The notes beneath the pieces were generated by a model. It did not search any database and was not told where the DNA came from. It was given only the letters and a program-made list of their open reading frames with translations. Source: Burkholderiaceae bacterium (GTDB taxonomy: Bacteria; Pseudomonadota; Gammaproteobacteria; Burkholderiales; Burkholderiaceae_C). Taken from it: DNA of 64,000 bases. How positions within the stretch are numbered: position 1 is the stretch's first letter; each line of letters begins with the position of its first letter. The DNA lies in assembly GCA_023150375.1 (NCBI GenBank), contig JAKLLA010000004.1, positions 186,001-250,000 on the forward strand, written 5' to 3'. The translations under genes were made by a program, and so were the position numbers. This document shows, piece by piece, positions 43,642-51,607 of this stretch.

Positions 43642-45513
43642 ATGTCCGCTGCCCCTGCCACCCCCGGCGCCGATGCCTGGGACCTGCCTGCCTGCCGTGC
43701 GCTGATCGACGAGCTGGCCGCCCTGCGCCTGGACATGCTGCAGCGCGAGGCCGATCTGGCCGCTCGGCGTGTGGGCGTCTGCGACGCCTATGCGGCCAGC
43801 GCGCGCAACTTCGCGCACTACCTGGCCCTGCGCCAGGACGATCGCCGTGACCTGCAGGACCGGCTGGCGGCGCTGGGTGTGTCGTCGCTGGGGCGCAGCG
43901 AGCCGGACGTGCTGGCCAACCTGCACAAGGTGCTCGGGCTGTTGCATCGCCTGGTGGGTCAGCCCTGGGAGGACCGCTCGGCCGAGGAGCCGATCGGCCT
44001 GCACGGCAGTGCCCGCCTGCTCGAGGCGCACGGCCGCGCGCTGCTGGGCGAGCCGCCGGCCGGCCGCGCGGTGCGCATCATGGTGACGCTGCCGTCCGAG
44101 GCGGCGAGCGACGACGGCGCGCTGATCCGCCGCCTCGTCGACGCCGGCATGGACATCGCGCGCATCAACTGTGCCCACGACGAGGCGCCGGCCTGGCAGG
44201 CGATGGCCCGCCAGGTGCGCGAGGCGGCGGCCGCGGCCGGGCGGCCGGTGCGCATCCTGATGGACCTGGCCGGGCCGAAGCTGCGCACCGGCCCGATCGC
44301 CCCCGGCCCGGCCGTGCTGAAGCTGCAGCCCGAGCGGGACGTCTGCGGGCGGGTGCTGCGGCCGGTGGCGATCGGCCTGCGGCCCTTCGGCCAGGCCAAC
44401 CCGATGCCGCAGGCGGATGCCCATCTGCAGGTCGACGCGGCCTGGCTCGCCCAGCTGCAGGTCGGTGACGAGCTGCGGCTGACCGATGCCCGCGACGCCC
44501 AGCGCAGCCTGCAGGTGGTGGCGCGTCGCGACGGCGGCGTGCTGCTGCACGCCGGCCAGACCCTCTACCTGGTGCCCGAGCTGCAGCTGCAGCGCCGCCA
44601 TGCCCTGGCCGGCCCGGCCGCGACGCGGCTGCAGGGCATCCCCTGCCGCAGCGGGCAGCTCTTCCTGCGCCCGGGCGACCGGCTGCGCCTGACGCGCGGG
44701 GGCATCGCCGCCCCGCTGGGCCGCGACGAGGTCGACCCGGCGCAGCCCTCCGATCTGTCGATCGCCTGCACCCTGCCGGAGGTCTTCACCCAGGTGCGCG
44801 CCGGCGAGCGCATCCTCTTCGACGACGGCCGCATCGAAGGCCGCATCGCCCGTGCCGGCGCCGAGGGCTTCGAGGTCGAGATCACCCGCACCCGCCCGGG
44901 CGGCACGGCGCTGGCGGCCGACAAGGGCATCAACCTGCCCGACAGCGCGCTGGACCTGCCGGCGCTGACCGCCAAGGACCGCTCCGACCTGGCCACGGTG
45001 GTGCAGTGCGCCGACCTGGTGGGCCTGTCCTTCGTGCAGCGCGCCGCCGATGTGCAGGCGCTGCGCGAGCAGCTGCAGGCGCTGGGCGCGGGCTCGCTCG
45101 GCCTGCTGCTGAAGATCGAGACCCGCCGCGCTTTCGAGCAGCTGCCCGAGCTGATCTTCGCCGCCATGGCCAGCGAGGGCGCGGGGCTGATGATCGCGCG
45201 CGGCGACCTGGCCGTGGAGTGCGGCTACGAACGCCTGGCCGAGGTGCAGGAGGAGATCCTCTGGGCCGCCGAGGCCGCGCACATGCCGGTGGTCTGGGCC
45301 ACGCAGGTCCTCGAGACGCTGGCCAAGACCGGCCAGCCCTCGCGCGCCGAGGTCACCGACGCGGCCATGGGCGAGCGCGCCGAGTGCGTGATGCTCAACA
45401 AGGGCCCGTACATCGTCGAGGCGATGCACACGCTGGACGACATCCTGCGCCGCATGCAGGGCCACCAGGCCAAGAAGCGCTCGCTGCTGCGCGCGCTGCG
45501 GGCCTGGGCGTGA
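43642..45513 (+). CDS. Atypical pyruvate kinase-like protein
   Basis: Protein of about 623 aa with the pyruvate kinase catalytic fold but unusual layout. Residues 1-140 form an Ala/Leu-rich helical extension not found in PykA/PykF. The barrel follows: VRIMVTLPSEA, MDIARINCAHD, ILMDLAGPKLRTG, LTAKDRSDLATVV, GLLLKIETRRAFEQLPELI, LMIARGDLAVE and VWATQVLETLAKTGQPSRAEVTD. The B-domain region is expanded by about 100 residues, and the chain ends soon after the barrel, so the usual C-terminal allosteric domain is missing. Similar long 'pyruvate kinase' paralogues occur in other bacteria. An in-frame ATG at 43531 is a less likely start. Confidence 0.8.
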   Translation: MSAAPATPGADAWDLPACRALIDELAALRLDMLQREADLAARRVGVCDAYAASARNFAHYLALRQDDRRDLQDRLAALGVSSLGRSEPDVLANLHKVLGLLHRLVGQPWEDRSAEEPIGLHGSARLLEAHGRALLGEPPAGRAVRIMVTLPSEAASDDGALIRRLVDAGMDIARINCAHDEAPAWQAMARQVREAAAAAGRPVRILMDLAGPKLRTGPIAPGPAVLKLQPERDVCGRVLRPVAIGLRPFGQANPMPQADAHLQVDAAWLAQLQVGDELRLTDARDAQRSLQVVARRDGGVLLHAGQTLYLVPELQLQRRHALAGPAATRLQGIPCRSGQLFLRPGDRLRLTRGGIAAPLGRDEVDPAQPSDLSIACTLPEVFTQVRAGERILFDDGRIEGRIARAGAEGFEVEITRTRPGGTALAADKGINLPDSALDLPALTAKDRSDLATVVQCADLVGLSFVQRAADVQALREQLQALGAGSLGLLLKIETRRAFEQLPELIFAAMASEGAGLMIARGDLAVECGYERLAEVQEEILWAAEAAHMPVVWATQVLETLAKTGQPSRAEVTDAAMGERAECVMLNKGPYIVEAMHTLDDILRRMQGHQAKKRSLLRALRAWA

Positions 45514-45596
45514 GCCCAGCGTCTCGCCGCAGCCGCCGGGGGGCCGGCTTTGCGCCTACGATGGCGCACCGACCCTGCCGCCCGACCTCGACCTGA

Positions 45597-46658
45597 ATGA
45601 GTGACGTTCCCGACGCGCCCCTGTCCACCGACGCCGCCGCCAACCCTGCCCAGGCGCTGCCCTACGGCAGCGACGAGAACGGCCTGATCTGCGGCTACCA
45701 CCATCTGCCCGGACAGGCGGCCACCGCGCTGGCCAGCGCCGATGCGGCGCTGCCGCACCTGCGCGAGCCCGGCGGCGGCTTCGTCTGGCTGCACATGAAC
45801 GTCGGCCATGTCGCGGCCGAGGGCTGGCTGCGCCGCCATGCCGGGCTGACCGACAACTTCTACGAGGCGCTGCACCAGGGCTCGCGCTCCACCCGCATCG
45901 AACGCGACGAGGACAGCCTCTTCGCGGTGATCAACGACGTCACCTTCGACTTCACCTTCGATGCCGGCGATGTCGCCACGCTCTGGGTCGCGGTGCGTCC
46001 CGGCCTGGTGGTGACGGCGCGGCGCCACCCGCTGCGCTCGGTCGACCGGCTGCGCCTGGCGGTGCGGCGCGGCGACCGGCTCGATTCCAGCGTCGCGCTG
46101 CTCGACCACCTGCTGGGCGACCAGGCCGACGAGCTGCAGCGCATCGTGCGCCAGGCCACCGACCGCGTCGACGACATCGAGGATGCGGTGCTGGCCGGGC
46201 ATCACCGCAGCCATACCACCGAGCTGGCGCAGCTGCGCCGGCTGATGGTGCGCCTGCAGCGCCTGCTGGCCCCCGAGCCGAGTGCGCTGCAGCGCACCCT
46301 GTCGAAGCCGCCGGCCTGGATCGGCGCCGAGGACATCGCCCACCTGCACCGCGCCAGCGAGGAGTTCGCGCTGGTGCTGCGCGACATCGGCGCACTGCAG
46401 GAGCGCATCAAGCTCATGCAGGACGAGGCCTCCGCCCGCGTGGCCGAGGAGAACAACCGCAGCCTGTTCATGCTGACCATGGTGACGGTGCTGGCCCTGC
46501 CGATCAACCTCACCGCCGGCCTGTTCGGCATGAACGTCGGCGGCATTCCCTGGGGCGAGCATCCGGCGGGCTTCTGGATCCTGCTGCTGTGGGTGGGCTC
46601 GCTCACCGGCCTGATCGCCGCGATCGCCTGGCGGCGCATGCGGCCGGCGGGCGAATGA
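45597..46658 (+). CDS. zntB: CorA-family zinc transporter ZntB
   Basis: Inner-membrane metal transporter of the CorA superfamily, 353 aa, best matching ZntB. The large cytoplasmic N-terminal domain has GGGFVWLHMNVGH and RHAGLTDNFYEAL; coiled helical parts follow. Two C-terminal membrane helices flank the GMN signature in TAGLFGMNVGGIPWGEHPAGFW, the GxPWxxxxxGFW loop being typical of ZntB rather than CorA. The ATG at 45597 is the first in frame. It stands alone between a pyruvate kinase-like gene and a small lipoprotein gene. Confidence 0.9.
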   Translation: MSDVPDAPLSTDAAANPAQALPYGSDENGLICGYHHLPGQAATALASADAALPHLREPGGGFVWLHMNVGHVAAEGWLRRHAGLTDNFYEALHQGSRSTRIERDEDSLFAVINDVTFDFTFDAGDVATLWVAVRPGLVVTARRHPLRSVDRLRLAVRRGDRLDSSVALLDHLLGDQADELQRIVRQATDRVDDIEDAVLAGHHRSHTTELAQLRRLMVRLQRLLAPEPSALQRTLSKPPAWIGAEDIAHLHRASEEFALVLRDIGALQERIKLMQDEASARVAEENNRSLFMLTMVTVLALPINLTAGLFGMNVGGIPWGEHPAGFWILLLWVGSLTGLIAAIAWRRMRPAGE

Positions 46659-46727
46659 AGAGGTGCCACCCGCCGGGACGATCGCTGCGACTGGCCCCAG
46701 CCCGCCCGGCGTGCCAGACTGTGGGCC

Positions 46728-47087
46728 ATGCCCGCCGCCTGCCACGCCGCTCCCCCGGTCCGCCCCCCGGCCCGTCCTGCGCGCCGGCGCCGCCTGCCGG
46801 CCCTGCTGGCGGCTCTGCTGCTCTCGGGCTGCGTGGTGGTGCCGCGCAGCGTGCCGGTCTACGACGCCGACTGCCAGATCACCCACCGGCAGTGGGTGCT
46901 GGACGTGCAGCAGATCGGCAGCTTCGCCGGCTGTCACAACGAAGGCTGCATCGGCGTCCTGGTGGCGCTGGGCGCGGTGGCCTCGGTGTCGGCGGTGATC
47001 TCCGGCTCGGTGGTGGTGGTCGGCAACGTCGTCTACTGGTTCGAGAAGCGCAGCCAGTGCCGCGAGTCGCCGCGCCCGCCACGCTGA
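46728..47087 (+). CDS. Small uncharacterised lipoprotein with two cysteine pairs
   Basis: A 119-aa protein. An Arg-rich N-region and hydrophobic core end in the lipobox LLSGC (cysteine about residue 35), so it is probably a lipoprotein. The mature part has CQITHRQWVLDVQQIGSF, the cysteine-rich AGCHNEGC, and a hydrophobic stretch (about 75-102) that could be a membrane helix. I do not recognise the family. It is followed by an 8-bp repeat that places a stop codon in all three frames. Confidence 0.6.
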   Translation: MPAACHAAPPVRPPARPARRRRLPALLAALLLSGCVVVPRSVPVYDADCQITHRQWVLDVQQIGSFAGCHNEGCIGVLVALGAVASVSAVISGSVVVVGNVVYWFEKRSQCRESPRPPR

Positions 47088-47107
47088 GCGGCTGAGCGGC
47101 TGAGCGG
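47084..47107 (+). repeat. Three tandem 8-bp units carrying stops in all three frames
   Basis: CTGAGCGG occurs three times in a row. The first TGA is the stop codon of the preceding lipoprotein gene. Because the period is eight, the TGA triplets fall in three different frames. Confidence 0.7.
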
Positions 47108-47125
47108 CCGGGGGCTCGGCGCGCC

Positions 47126-48526
47126 TCAGCGGCTCGCGTTGCCGTCCACCAGCCGCAGTGCCGTGCCCGGCCCGCCCTGCTGGCGCTTGTGGCGGTACAT
47201 CTGGGCGTCGGCCTGTGCCAGCATGGCTTCGGGGCTGCGGGCGTGGTCCGGATACAGCGCGATGCCCACCGAGCAGCCGATGCGCAGGCAGCAGCTGCCG
47301 GCGTTGATGGGCATCGCGATGGCCTTGGTGATCTTGGCCAGGATGCGCTCGAGCGTCTCGTCGGGCGGTGCCGCCGGGATCAGCACTGCGAACTCGTCGC
47401 CGCCCAGCCGGGCCACCACGTCGTCGGCGCGCAGGCAGCGGCGCATGCGCTGTGCGGCGGTCTTGAGCGCCAGGTCGCCCACGGCGTGGCCGTGCAGGTC
47501 GTTGATCTGCTTGAAGCGGTCCAGGTCGACGTAGAGGATGGCCACGCGCTCGTCGTGCCGCTCGGCCTCGGCGACGGCGGCCTGCAGCCGCTCGGTGAAG
47601 CGCTCGCGGTTGGCCAGGCCGGTGAGCGCGTCGTGGTTGGCGCGCCACTCGTTGCGCCGCGCGTGCTCGCGCAGCTCGGTGATGTCGGTGAGCGTGCCGA
47701 TGTAGCCGCCCTGCAGCCGGTCGCCGTCGGCCATCGGTCCGGCCTCCAGGCGCAGCCAGGTGCAGGCGCCCGGGCGACCCAGACAGATTTCCTCGGCAAA
47801 GCGCACCCGCGCGCTGCAGGCCGCGCTCCAGCGCGGGCTCAGGCGCACGATGTCGTCCGGCGGCAGCATGCTCAGCCAGTGCCGGCCCAGCTGGGCGGCC
47901 AGATCCACGCCCAGCATCTGGCCGCCACGCTCGTTGCAGTAGCTCAGCAGGCCTTGCGCGTCGGTCTCGAACAGGCCCACCGGGGCCAGCCGCGCCATCT
48001 CGCGAAAGCGCAGCGACTGGCGCCCCAGCTCCTGCTGCGCCTCGGTGAGGCGCTGCAGTTCGCCGCGCAGCTGGCGTGCCTGCTCCTTGAGCAGGCGCTC
48101 GCGCCGGGCGATCTCGCTCATGTCGCGCACCTGCAGCACGCACTGGCGGCGGCCGTCCGGCCCCAGCGCGGCGATCACGTCCACGGCGTGGCGCATGCGC
48201 TCCTCGCCGCGCTCGCCGGGGGCATGCAAGGGCAGCGGGGTCGGGTGAAAGGCATGCGACAGCCGCATCGAATGGCCGAACTCGAGGCACTCGCGCACCG
48301 CGTACACCAGCCGCGGGTCGATGCGGCCGGCCCAGAGTTCGTCCAGGCGGTGGCCGCTCAGGGCCGTCGGCCCGCGCAGGCGCTCGCGCAGCCAGCGGTT
48401 GGCTCGGACGATCGCCGCGTCGCGGTCGAGCAGCAGCACGCCCACGTCCAGGGTATCGACCAGGTCGTGGGGCACGGCGGCCGAGACCGCGGCCGCGCCG
48501 TCCTCGGAACGACGCACGCGGATCAT
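47126..48526 (-). CDS. PAS-GGDEF diguanylate cyclase
   Basis: Cytoplasmic signalling protein of 466 aa. Two PAS-like segments (about 22-140 and 175-290) are joined by a coiled-coil-like stretch (RRERLLKEQARQLRGELQRL). The GGDEF domain spans about 300-460 with NHDALTGLANRERF, LYVDLDRFKQIND and the active-site LGGDEFAV, so cyclic di-GMP synthesis is expected. No RxxD inhibitory site is obvious before GGDEF. The start overlaps the stop of the CheC-like gene as ATGA; it is the last of a three-gene CheY-CheC-cyclase operon. Confidence 0.9.
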   Translation of the reverse strand: MIRVRRSEDGAAAVSAAVPHDLVDTLDVGVLLLDRDAAIVRANRWLRERLRGPTALSGHRLDELWAGRIDPRLVYAVRECLEFGHSMRLSHAFHPTPLPLHAPGERGEERMRHAVDVIAALGPDGRRQCVLQVRDMSEIARRERLLKEQARQLRGELQRLTEAQQELGRQSLRFREMARLAPVGLFETDAQGLLSYCNERGGQMLGVDLAAQLGRHWLSMLPPDDIVRLSPRWSAACSARVRFAEEICLGRPGACTWLRLEAGPMADGDRLQGGYIGTLTDITELREHARRNEWRANHDALTGLANRERFTERLQAAVAEAERHDERVAILYVDLDRFKQINDLHGHAVGDLALKTAAQRMRRCLRADDVVARLGGDEFAVLIPAAPPDETLERILAKITKAIAMPINAGSCCLRIGCSVGIALYPDHARSPEAMLAQADAQMYRHKRQQGGPGTALRLVDGNASR

Positions 48527-49155
48527 GCCGGCTCCAGCTCGAAGAAGTGGCGGATGCGCTCGATGCCGGTCTCGAGGGCCGGCAGCTCCATCAGGAAGAG
48601 CACATAGCCGCCGATGCGCTGGCTCATCATGTTCATGCCGATGCGCGCCATCAGCACCAGCTCGCCGCCCGGAGGCTCGGCGAAGAGCTCCTGCGGCTCG
48701 GCGCTGCGCACGCCGGGCAGGGTGCCGATCATCTCGGTGTCGAAGATCTGCGCCAGGCTGTTCATGCAGCTGTTGATGATGATGTTGCCCACCTCGGCCA
48801 GCGCGTCCTGCTCGAGCTCGCTGATCTGCTCGGCCGCGGGCGAGCTGTCGCCCAGCATGCGGCGCACGATCTCGAGGCTGCCGTGCTCGGGGAAGATCAG
48901 CATCGCCTCGGTGCACAGGCCGCCCTGCGGCCGGTCGAAGCGCTGCGCGATGCTGCACAGCTTGGCCGAGCTGCCCTCGCGCGGCAGGCCCTGCAGGCGG
49001 TCGACCAGCTCGGTGCGGGGCAGCAGCTCCACCTCCGGCACCGTCATCAGGATTTCCTCGTGCACGATCTCCGCGAAGGAGGCCGCCGCCTCGCCCAGCG
49101 CGAGGTTGAAGGCCTCCGCCAGCGCGTCCCGGCAGTCCTCGTCGAGCCGGATCAC
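48523..49155 (-). CDS. CheC-family chemotaxis phosphatase-like protein
   Basis: CheC/CheX/FliY-type protein of 210 aa that would dephosphorylate a CheY-like regulator. The active-site helix ELEQDALAEVGNIIINSCMN (about residues 113-132), with the E-x2-N pair, is intact. An equivalent first helix (about 10-25: DALAEAFNLALGEAAASFAE) has lost the E-x2-N form of a second site. It overlaps by ATGA with the CheY-like gene upstream and the diguanylate cyclase downstream, so the three proteins likely act together. Confidence 0.87.
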   Translation of the reverse strand: MIRLDEDCRDALAEAFNLALGEAAASFAEIVHEEILMTVPEVELLPRTELVDRLQGLPREGSSAKLCSIAQRFDRPQGGLCTEAMLIFPEHGSLEIVRRMLGDSSPAAEQISELEQDALAEVGNIIINSCMNSLAQIFDTEMIGTLPGVRSAEPQELFAEPPGGELVLMARIGMNMMSQRIGGYVLFLMELPALETGIERIRHFFELEPA

Positions 49156-49544
49156 GCCGCCGACTCCGCCTCGTGCGCGGGCAGCAGCGCGAGGATGGCG
49201 TCGATCACCTCGCCCTTGACCGGCTTGCGCATCAGCGGAATGCCCAGCGCCTCGGCCTTGGCCAGGGTGGCGGACTGGACGTTGGCGGTGAGCAGGGCAA
49301 CGCGGGTCTCGGGCCGCTCGCCGAGGATCTGGGCGGCCGCCTCGATGCCCGTGATGCCAGGCATGTTGACGTCCAGGATCACCAGCGCGGGCTCGTGCAC
49401 GCGGGCCTGGGCGATCGCCTCCGGGCCGTCGCCGGCCTCGATCAGCCGCAGCTCGGGGCGGCGGTTGCGGATCAGGCCGCAGGCGATGTTGCGTGAGATG
49501 CGGCTGTCGTCGACCACCAGGACGGTGGCGGGCGTGGGGGTCAT
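49152..49544 (-). CDS. CheY-like single-domain response regulator
   Basis: Receiver-only response regulator, 130 aa. The acidic pair is in VLVVDDSRISRNIA, the phosphoacceptor aspartate is in LVILDVNMPGITGIEAA (about residue 57), the threonine is in VALLTANVQ and the lysine in MRKPVKGE. With no output domain it must act by protein contact, probably on the CheC-like protein and diguanylate cyclase encoded in the same operon with four-base overlaps. The start at 49544 gives MTPTPATVLVVDD; an upstream in-frame ATG is less likely. Confidence 0.9.
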   Translation of the reverse strand: MTPTPATVLVVDDSRISRNIACGLIRNRRPELRLIEAGDGPEAIAQARVHEPALVILDVNMPGITGIEAAAQILGERPETRVALLTANVQSATLAKAEALGIPLMRKPVKGEVIDAILALLPAHEAESAA

Positions 49545-49630
49545 CGGGGTCTCCGGGGTGGTTTGCCCACAGTATCCGGAGACCCGAATCGATAGAAACC
49601 GCAAATTGGGCGGGGATCCGCCCCCAGACG

Positions 49631-50194
49631 TCAGAAGTTGACGCCGATCTTCGCGCCCCAGGTCAGCGGGTCGAGGCGGGCGCCGTCGCGCTTGTTGGTG
49701 AGGTGGTAGCGCACGTCGATGCCGGTGTAGAGCGGGCCGGCCCGGTAGTTCGCGCCGGCGGCCGCGCCGATGCCGGTGAAGGTGCGGTCACCCGCGTCGC
49801 TGTCGAACTGGAACACGCCCAGGCTGGGGCCCACGCCCATCGACAGGCCCGGGGCGCCCTGCACCGGCGCGGTGTAGCGCGGCGAGAGCTCCCAGTTCGT
49901 GCCCTGCACGCCGCCCTTGTTCGAGCGCGAGAAGTTCACGTGCGTGCGGATGCGCTGGTCGGGCGACTGGATCAGCCCGCAGTTCATGTTCAGGTCGATG
50001 CCCCAGGCGTTCGTGTCGCCGCCCTTGTCGGGCATGACGCGGTTGCCGGTGAAGGCGATGCTGACCTCCGGCTTGAAGCCGGGGTTGTTCAGGCCGGGCA
50101 GGAACTGCCAGCCGGAGGACTGGGCCTGGGCGGCACCGGCGGCGCCGAGGGTGGCCAGGACGATCAGAGCGGGACGGATCTTCTGCAGGTTCAT
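49631..50194 (-). CDS. Predicted outer-membrane beta-barrel-like protein
   Basis: Exported protein of 187 aa. Residues 1-24 are a clear Sec signal peptide ending GAAQAQ. The mature part is rich in Gly, Asn and aromatic residues with alternating beta-strand patterns (WELSPRYTAPVQ, LYTGIDVRYHLTNK) and ends in phenylalanine (WGAKIGVNF), typical of small outer-membrane barrels. I cannot name the family. It stands alone; the gap on its upstream side (181 bp) shows no clear regulatory site. Confidence 0.65.
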   Translation of the reverse strand: MNLQKIRPALIVLATLGAAGAAQAQSSGWQFLPGLNNPGFKPEVSIAFTGNRVMPDKGGDTNAWGIDLNMNCGLIQSPDQRIRTHVNFSRSNKGGVQGTNWELSPRYTAPVQGAPGLSMGVGPSLGVFQFDSDAGDRTFTGIGAAAGANYRAGPLYTGIDVRYHLTNKRDGARLDPLTWGAKIGVNF

Positions 50195-50375
50195 GGACTT
50201 TCCTGTGTCGGAGTGAAATCGCCCGCGGCAGCGGCCGGCCCCGTGCGGGCCCGCGACGGCCGCGAGAGGGTGGACTCTAGGCGACTCGGCGGCTCGCGCC
50301 TGTAACCGTGGTCACACAGCGCGTTTCGAGTCGTGCACGGGGCCGGGCGTTCCCGGACCGGGCCGCCGCAGCACG

Positions 50376-51230
50376 TCAGGCCATGTAGCCAGTGCGCAAC
50401 GCCCGCGCCCACTCGGGCTGGCCGCGCTGTTCGGCCCGCCGGGCCATCGGCTCGGCGTCGTAGGGCAGCGCGATCAGCTCGGCCTGCCAGTGGCCCTGCG
50501 GGCGGCGCTCGGCGATGGCGTAGCGGGCGTCCGGCGCCCCGGTTTCCACCCAGTGCAGGCAGGGGTGGTCGTCGTCGTAGGCCGGCAGCCCGACGCTGCC
50601 GGGGTTGACGATCAGCACGCCGCCGGGGCCGCGCATCGCCCTCGGCAGATGGGTGTGGCCGCAGGCCACCAGCCGGGCGCGGCAGGGGCCGAGCCGCTCG
50701 GCCACCTCGGCCGCGCTGGCCGGGCGCAGGCCGGCGGCAGGCCGGCCCCCGCGCAGCGGCGCGCAGCCCGGTGGCGGCGGCTCCACGGTCTCGAGGAAGT
50801 AGGCCAGGTCGTCACGCGGCGTGCCATGGCAGAGCAGCACCTCGCCGCCCAGCAGCTCGAGCGTGCCCGGCAGGCCGGCCATCCAGGCGCGCTCGGCCTC
50901 GCCCAGCTCGGCGGCCGCATGGGCGTCGCTGGCGCTCCACTGCCCGGGGCCCTGGGTGAGCAGCTGGCGCTCGTGGTTGCCCGCCAGCGTCGGCCAGTCC
51001 TGCGCCATCAGCAGCGCGGCGGTCTCGCGCGCGCACAGCGGGCCCGACAGGCTGTCGCCCAGGTTGACGATCGCATCCACGCCGCGCCGCTGCACATCGG
51101 CCAGCACCGCCTGCAGGGCGTCCAGATTGCCGTGGATGTCCGACAGCAGGGCGAGCCGGAAGGGGCGGTCGCCGGGCGGCTCGTGCAGGGCCGCGGCGGC
51201 GGGGCGGGGCAGGCGGCGATGGGGCGGCAT
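50376..51230 (-). CDS. Calcineurin-like metallophosphoesterase (YfcE/MJ0936-like)
   Basis: Cytoplasmic-type phosphoesterase of about 284 aa. The metal-binding motifs are LALLSDIHGNLDAL, VNLGDSLSGP, LAGNHERQLL, LLCHGTPRDD and ACGHTHLPRAM, followed by NPGSVGLPAYDDDHP, the pattern of the YfcE/MJ0936 subgroup. The start at 51230 lies four bases after a small secreted-protein gene. It probably hydrolyses phosphodiesters or nucleotide-type substrates. It is divergent from phoD with Pho-box-like sites between them. Confidence 0.85.
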   Translation of the reverse strand: MPPHRRLPRPAAAALHEPPGDRPFRLALLSDIHGNLDALQAVLADVQRRGVDAIVNLGDSLSGPLCARETAALLMAQDWPTLAGNHERQLLTQGPGQWSASDAHAAAELGEAERAWMAGLPGTLELLGGEVLLCHGTPRDDLAYFLETVEPPPPGCAPLRGGRPAAGLRPASAAEVAERLGPCRARLVACGHTHLPRAMRGPGGVLIVNPGSVGLPAYDDDHPCLHWVETGAPDARYAIAERRPQGHWQAELIALPYDAEPMARRAEQRGQPEWARALRTGYMA

Positions 51231-51234
51231 CCGG

Positions 51235-51396
51235 CTACTTTGCGTCCAGCAGGGCCGAGATGTCCAGCAGGACGGGTGCGTGGTCGACCCGCAGGGCGGG
51301 CGTTTCGGTCTCGGCGCGCGTCGGCGGTGCAAGGGCCAGCAGCGTGGCGGCCAGCAGCAGCGGCGCGAAGTGATGGGGTTCGAAGGGAGGAAGCAT
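51235..51396 (-). CDS. Small predicted secreted protein (53 aa)
   Basis: A 53-aa open frame with a convincing signal peptide (hydrophobic core FAPLLLAATLLALA, likely cleavage after TRAETE) and a mature peptide of only about 23 residues (RVDHAPVLLDISALLDAK). It has no visible ribosome site and no family I know. Its stop is four bases before the metallophosphoesterase start, so it may be a leader gene of that unit. Confidence 0.4.
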   Translation of the reverse strand: MLPPFEPHHFAPLLLAATLLALAPPTRAETETPALRVDHAPVLLDISALLDAK

Positions 51397-51467
51397 GGCG
51401 GAGCCTGCGGCGTCGCAAGAGGGGGCTCGGGTCGGCGAGCAGACACGGCGCACTCTAGGCGGCGCGG

Positions 51468-51485
51468 GTGACGCGGTCGTGACCC
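51468..51485 (-). promoter_or_regulatory. Pho-box-like pair facing the metallophosphoesterase unit
   Basis: On the minus strand GGGTCACGACCGCGTCAC: two half-sites, each five of seven to the PhoB consensus, with a four-base spacer, 72 bp upstream of the small secreted-protein start. Confidence 0.35.
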
Positions 51486-51500
51486 GTCGGCGGGTGGCGG

Positions 51501-51518
51501 CTGTCACGGCACGATCAT
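51501..51518 (+). promoter_or_regulatory. Pho box candidate upstream of phoD
   Basis: CTGTCACGGCACGATCAT: half-site CTGTCAC (seven of seven), four-base spacer, then CGATCAT (five of seven), ending 89 bp before the phoD ATG. Confidence 0.5.
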
Positions 51519-51607
51519 GTGCAAGCGCGAGCATGCGGCACGTCCCGGTGCCGGCCGTCCGAGCAGGCGGCCCGCCTCCATTTCCTCCGCCGATCGAGAC
51601 CCCTCCC

